NCBI GenBank assembly: GCA_018366495.1
Contig: JAGZHZ010000033.1
Coordinates: 1 to 25,241 of the forward strand
DNA length: 25,241 nt
Reading direction: 5' to 3'
Source: Clostridiales bacterium
GTDB lineage: Bacteria; Bacillota; Clostridia; Lachnospirales; Lachnospiraceae
Positions within the stretch are counted from its first letter, which is position 1. Every line of letters begins with the position of its first letter. The position numbers and the translations under genes were made by a program. Below the pieces are notes generated by a model. The model was not told where the DNA came from. It saw only the letters and a list, made by a program, of their open reading frames with translations, and ran no database searches. Below are positions 24,101-25,241 of this stretch, piece after piece.

Positions 24101-24979
24101 TTACCCTTCCTTTCCCAATTCATACAAATACGTTTCAAAGCAGATTCCATCATTTCTGTCTGTCTGCTCTTCTATTGCATCTTTGATTGCCTTCTCCAAG
24201 AATCGGGACGCTTTTTCCACACACGTTCTGATCTCCATGCCTTTTACCATGCCAGCGCTCAAGACAGAAGCAAAAAGATCGCCTGTTCCCGAATAACTTC
24301 CCCCATATTTTGGAGATATTACCCAGGATATCATCCCACTTTCCAGAATCAGATTTCCGATCTGCAGTCTTTCATCTTGTTTTAAATCAATTCCTGTAAT
24401 TACCACTGTCTTCACATGATACTTTTGAGCAATCTGTTCTGCCATTTCTTCTGCTCTTTGTCGAAACTTCAATCCCTGACTTTCACAGATTTCCTGCCAG
24501 TAATGATTCAGTTCCTGCATTCCATACAAAAGCAGAATCGCTTCTGTCAGATTCGGAGTGAGGACATCTGCATTTTCCGCCAGTCTTTTCATCTCATTAC
24601 ATAAATCCTGGGTCATAAAATCGTATACTTCTCCCCGATCTCCCATCACTGGGTCAACTAAAAGAAGGGTATCTTCTTTCCGAAAAATACGCAAAAATTT
24701 TAATATCTTTTCCACCTGCTGCTTTCCAGCTACAAATCCCGTATAAATTCCATCCGGATGAAAATTTCTTTTCTTCCATTCTTCCATAATCTGATCCATC
24801 CGCTCTGTATAGTCATCGCAGTAATATGAATCATATCCTGTCTGATTGCTCAAAATAGCAGTCGGCAATGGGCACGCCTGAACTCCCATGACAGAGATCA
24901 CCGGAATTGCAGCTGTCAAAGAACATTTTCCAAGCCCGGACAGATCATTTAATATAGCTATCTTTTTCAAACTTTTCAC
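24101..24979 (-). CDS. pdxY: Pyridoxamine/pyridoxal kinase
   Basis: A ribokinase-family kinase of about 290 residues that phosphorylates B6 vitamers for PLP salvage. Visible motifs are the start KKIAILNDLSGLGKCSLT, then LPTAILSNQTGY, DGIYTGFVAG, LVDPVMGDRGEVYDF, DVLTPNLTEAILL, VVITGI and the catalytic anion-hole segment GGSYSGTGDLFASVLSAG. The start is uncertain. An ATG at 25006 has no ribosome binding site, whereas AAAGGAAG lies next to a GTG at 24979 and a TTG at 24970, and homologues begin near KKIAxxND. I give 24979; TTG 24970 is the close alternative. The ECF S-component gene follows one base after the stop. Confidence 0.9.
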   Translation of the reverse strand: MKSLKKIAILNDLSGLGKCSLTAAIPVISVMGVQACPLPTAILSNQTGYDSYYCDDYTERMDQIMEEWKKRNFHPDGIYTGFVAGKQQVEKILKFLRIFRKEDTLLLVDPVMGDRGEVYDFMTQDLCNEMKRLAENADVLTPNLTEAILLLYGMQELNHYWQEICESQGLKFRQRAEEMAEQIAQKYHVKTVVITGIDLKQDERLQIGNLILESGMISWVISPKYGGSYSGTGDLFASVLSAGMVKGMEIRTCVEKASRFLEKAIKDAIEEQTDRNDGICFETYLYELGKEG

Positions 24980-25117
24980 TGCTTCCTTTCTGATTTGCTT
25001 TAGCATATCATCAAAGTGTCTATATGAAAATATCCAAAAATAAGAATTTTTTCCATGTCAGTTTTATTCTTGATAAAATAATATCTATTTTTCACTGAGA
25101 ATTTTAAAAAGCAAAAA

Positions 25118-25241
25118 GGGCTGTCGCAAAATGAATTTTTCATACTGGTGTGCTACCTGTCAAGAGGACAATAAAAAATAATAAATTTTGTATCGTCAGC
25201 CAAGTTTTGGCTGGCGATATTTTTAGGCTGCTTTTATATAT
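25118..25241. other. Right-edge sequence, possible IS end
   Basis: GGGCTGTCGCAAAATG begins at 25118 after an A-rich run. This kind of sequence occurs both as a terminator arm in such genomes (compare the serA terminator) and as the terminal repeat of some insertion sequences. Its complementary arm is not found within 120 bases, which is odd for a terminator. No ORF is visible before the edge. Identity open. Confidence 0.25.
25191..25224 (+). terminator. Strong hairpin with T run at the right edge
   Basis: Arms 25191-25203 and 25207-25219 form a 13-bp stem with one wobble and a 3-base loop, followed by TTTTT (25220-25224) on the plus strand. No plus-strand gene lies to its left within the window edge region. 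Confidence 0.6.

Overview
The window looks like chromosomal DNA of a low-to-moderate GC Firmicute, most likely a gut Lachnospiraceae (family level only, inferred from protein style: a BadF-type activase fused to a reductase-like region, a DUF1015-serA-serC cluster, TIGR04038-type radical SAM, ECF vitamin transporters). AGGAGG-type ribosome binding sites, sigma-A promoters with 16-17 base spacers and a tRNA gene without encoded CCA agree with this. Almost every gene is on the minus strand; the one large plus-strand gene is 18515..22768. I see no prophage, CRISPR array or complete insertion sequence.

Layout. 1-630: start of a small membrane protein gene, an AT-rich gene-free stretch, and tRNA-Thr(CGT) with its promoter and terminator. 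722-3490: a minus-strand set of ywlG/DUF436, a Sir2-like protein with altered NAD-pocket motifs, a CsoR-type metal repressor with a His-rich N-terminus, and an MscS channel whose 3' end overlaps the repressor. 3519-6143: glycogen branching enzyme with a long Lys/Thr/Glu tail containing a 60-bp tandem repeat. 6266-10056: serine synthesis (serC, serA), then a tiny basic ORF and a DUF1015 gene. 10223-14701: branched-chain amino acid genes leuB-ilvD-ilvB. 15018-16323: a TPP-riboswitch operon with thiW and only a short remnant of thiM. 16334-18230: tgt and yajC. 18302-22846: a 1417-residue activase/reductase fusion with a structured leader. 22857-23462: a radical SAM protein. 23554-24979: pyridoxamine kinase coupled to an ECF substrate-binding membrane protein. 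25118-25241: terminator-like or IS-end-like sequence running off the edge.

How they fit: three vitamin or amino-acid modules dominate. SerC and SerA make serine from 3-phosphoglycerate. LeuB, IlvD and IlvB cover part of Leu/Ile/Val synthesis; ilvC, ilvN and leuACD must lie elsewhere if present. ThiW and the PdxY/ECF pair point to salvage of thiamine precursor and vitamin B6. The most unusual items are the decayed thi operon with an unexplained GC-rich leader, the divergent sirtuin, the repeat tail on GlgB, and the giant ASKHA-reductase fusion with a nested stem-loop leader. All functional calls are from reading the sequence; no searches were run.
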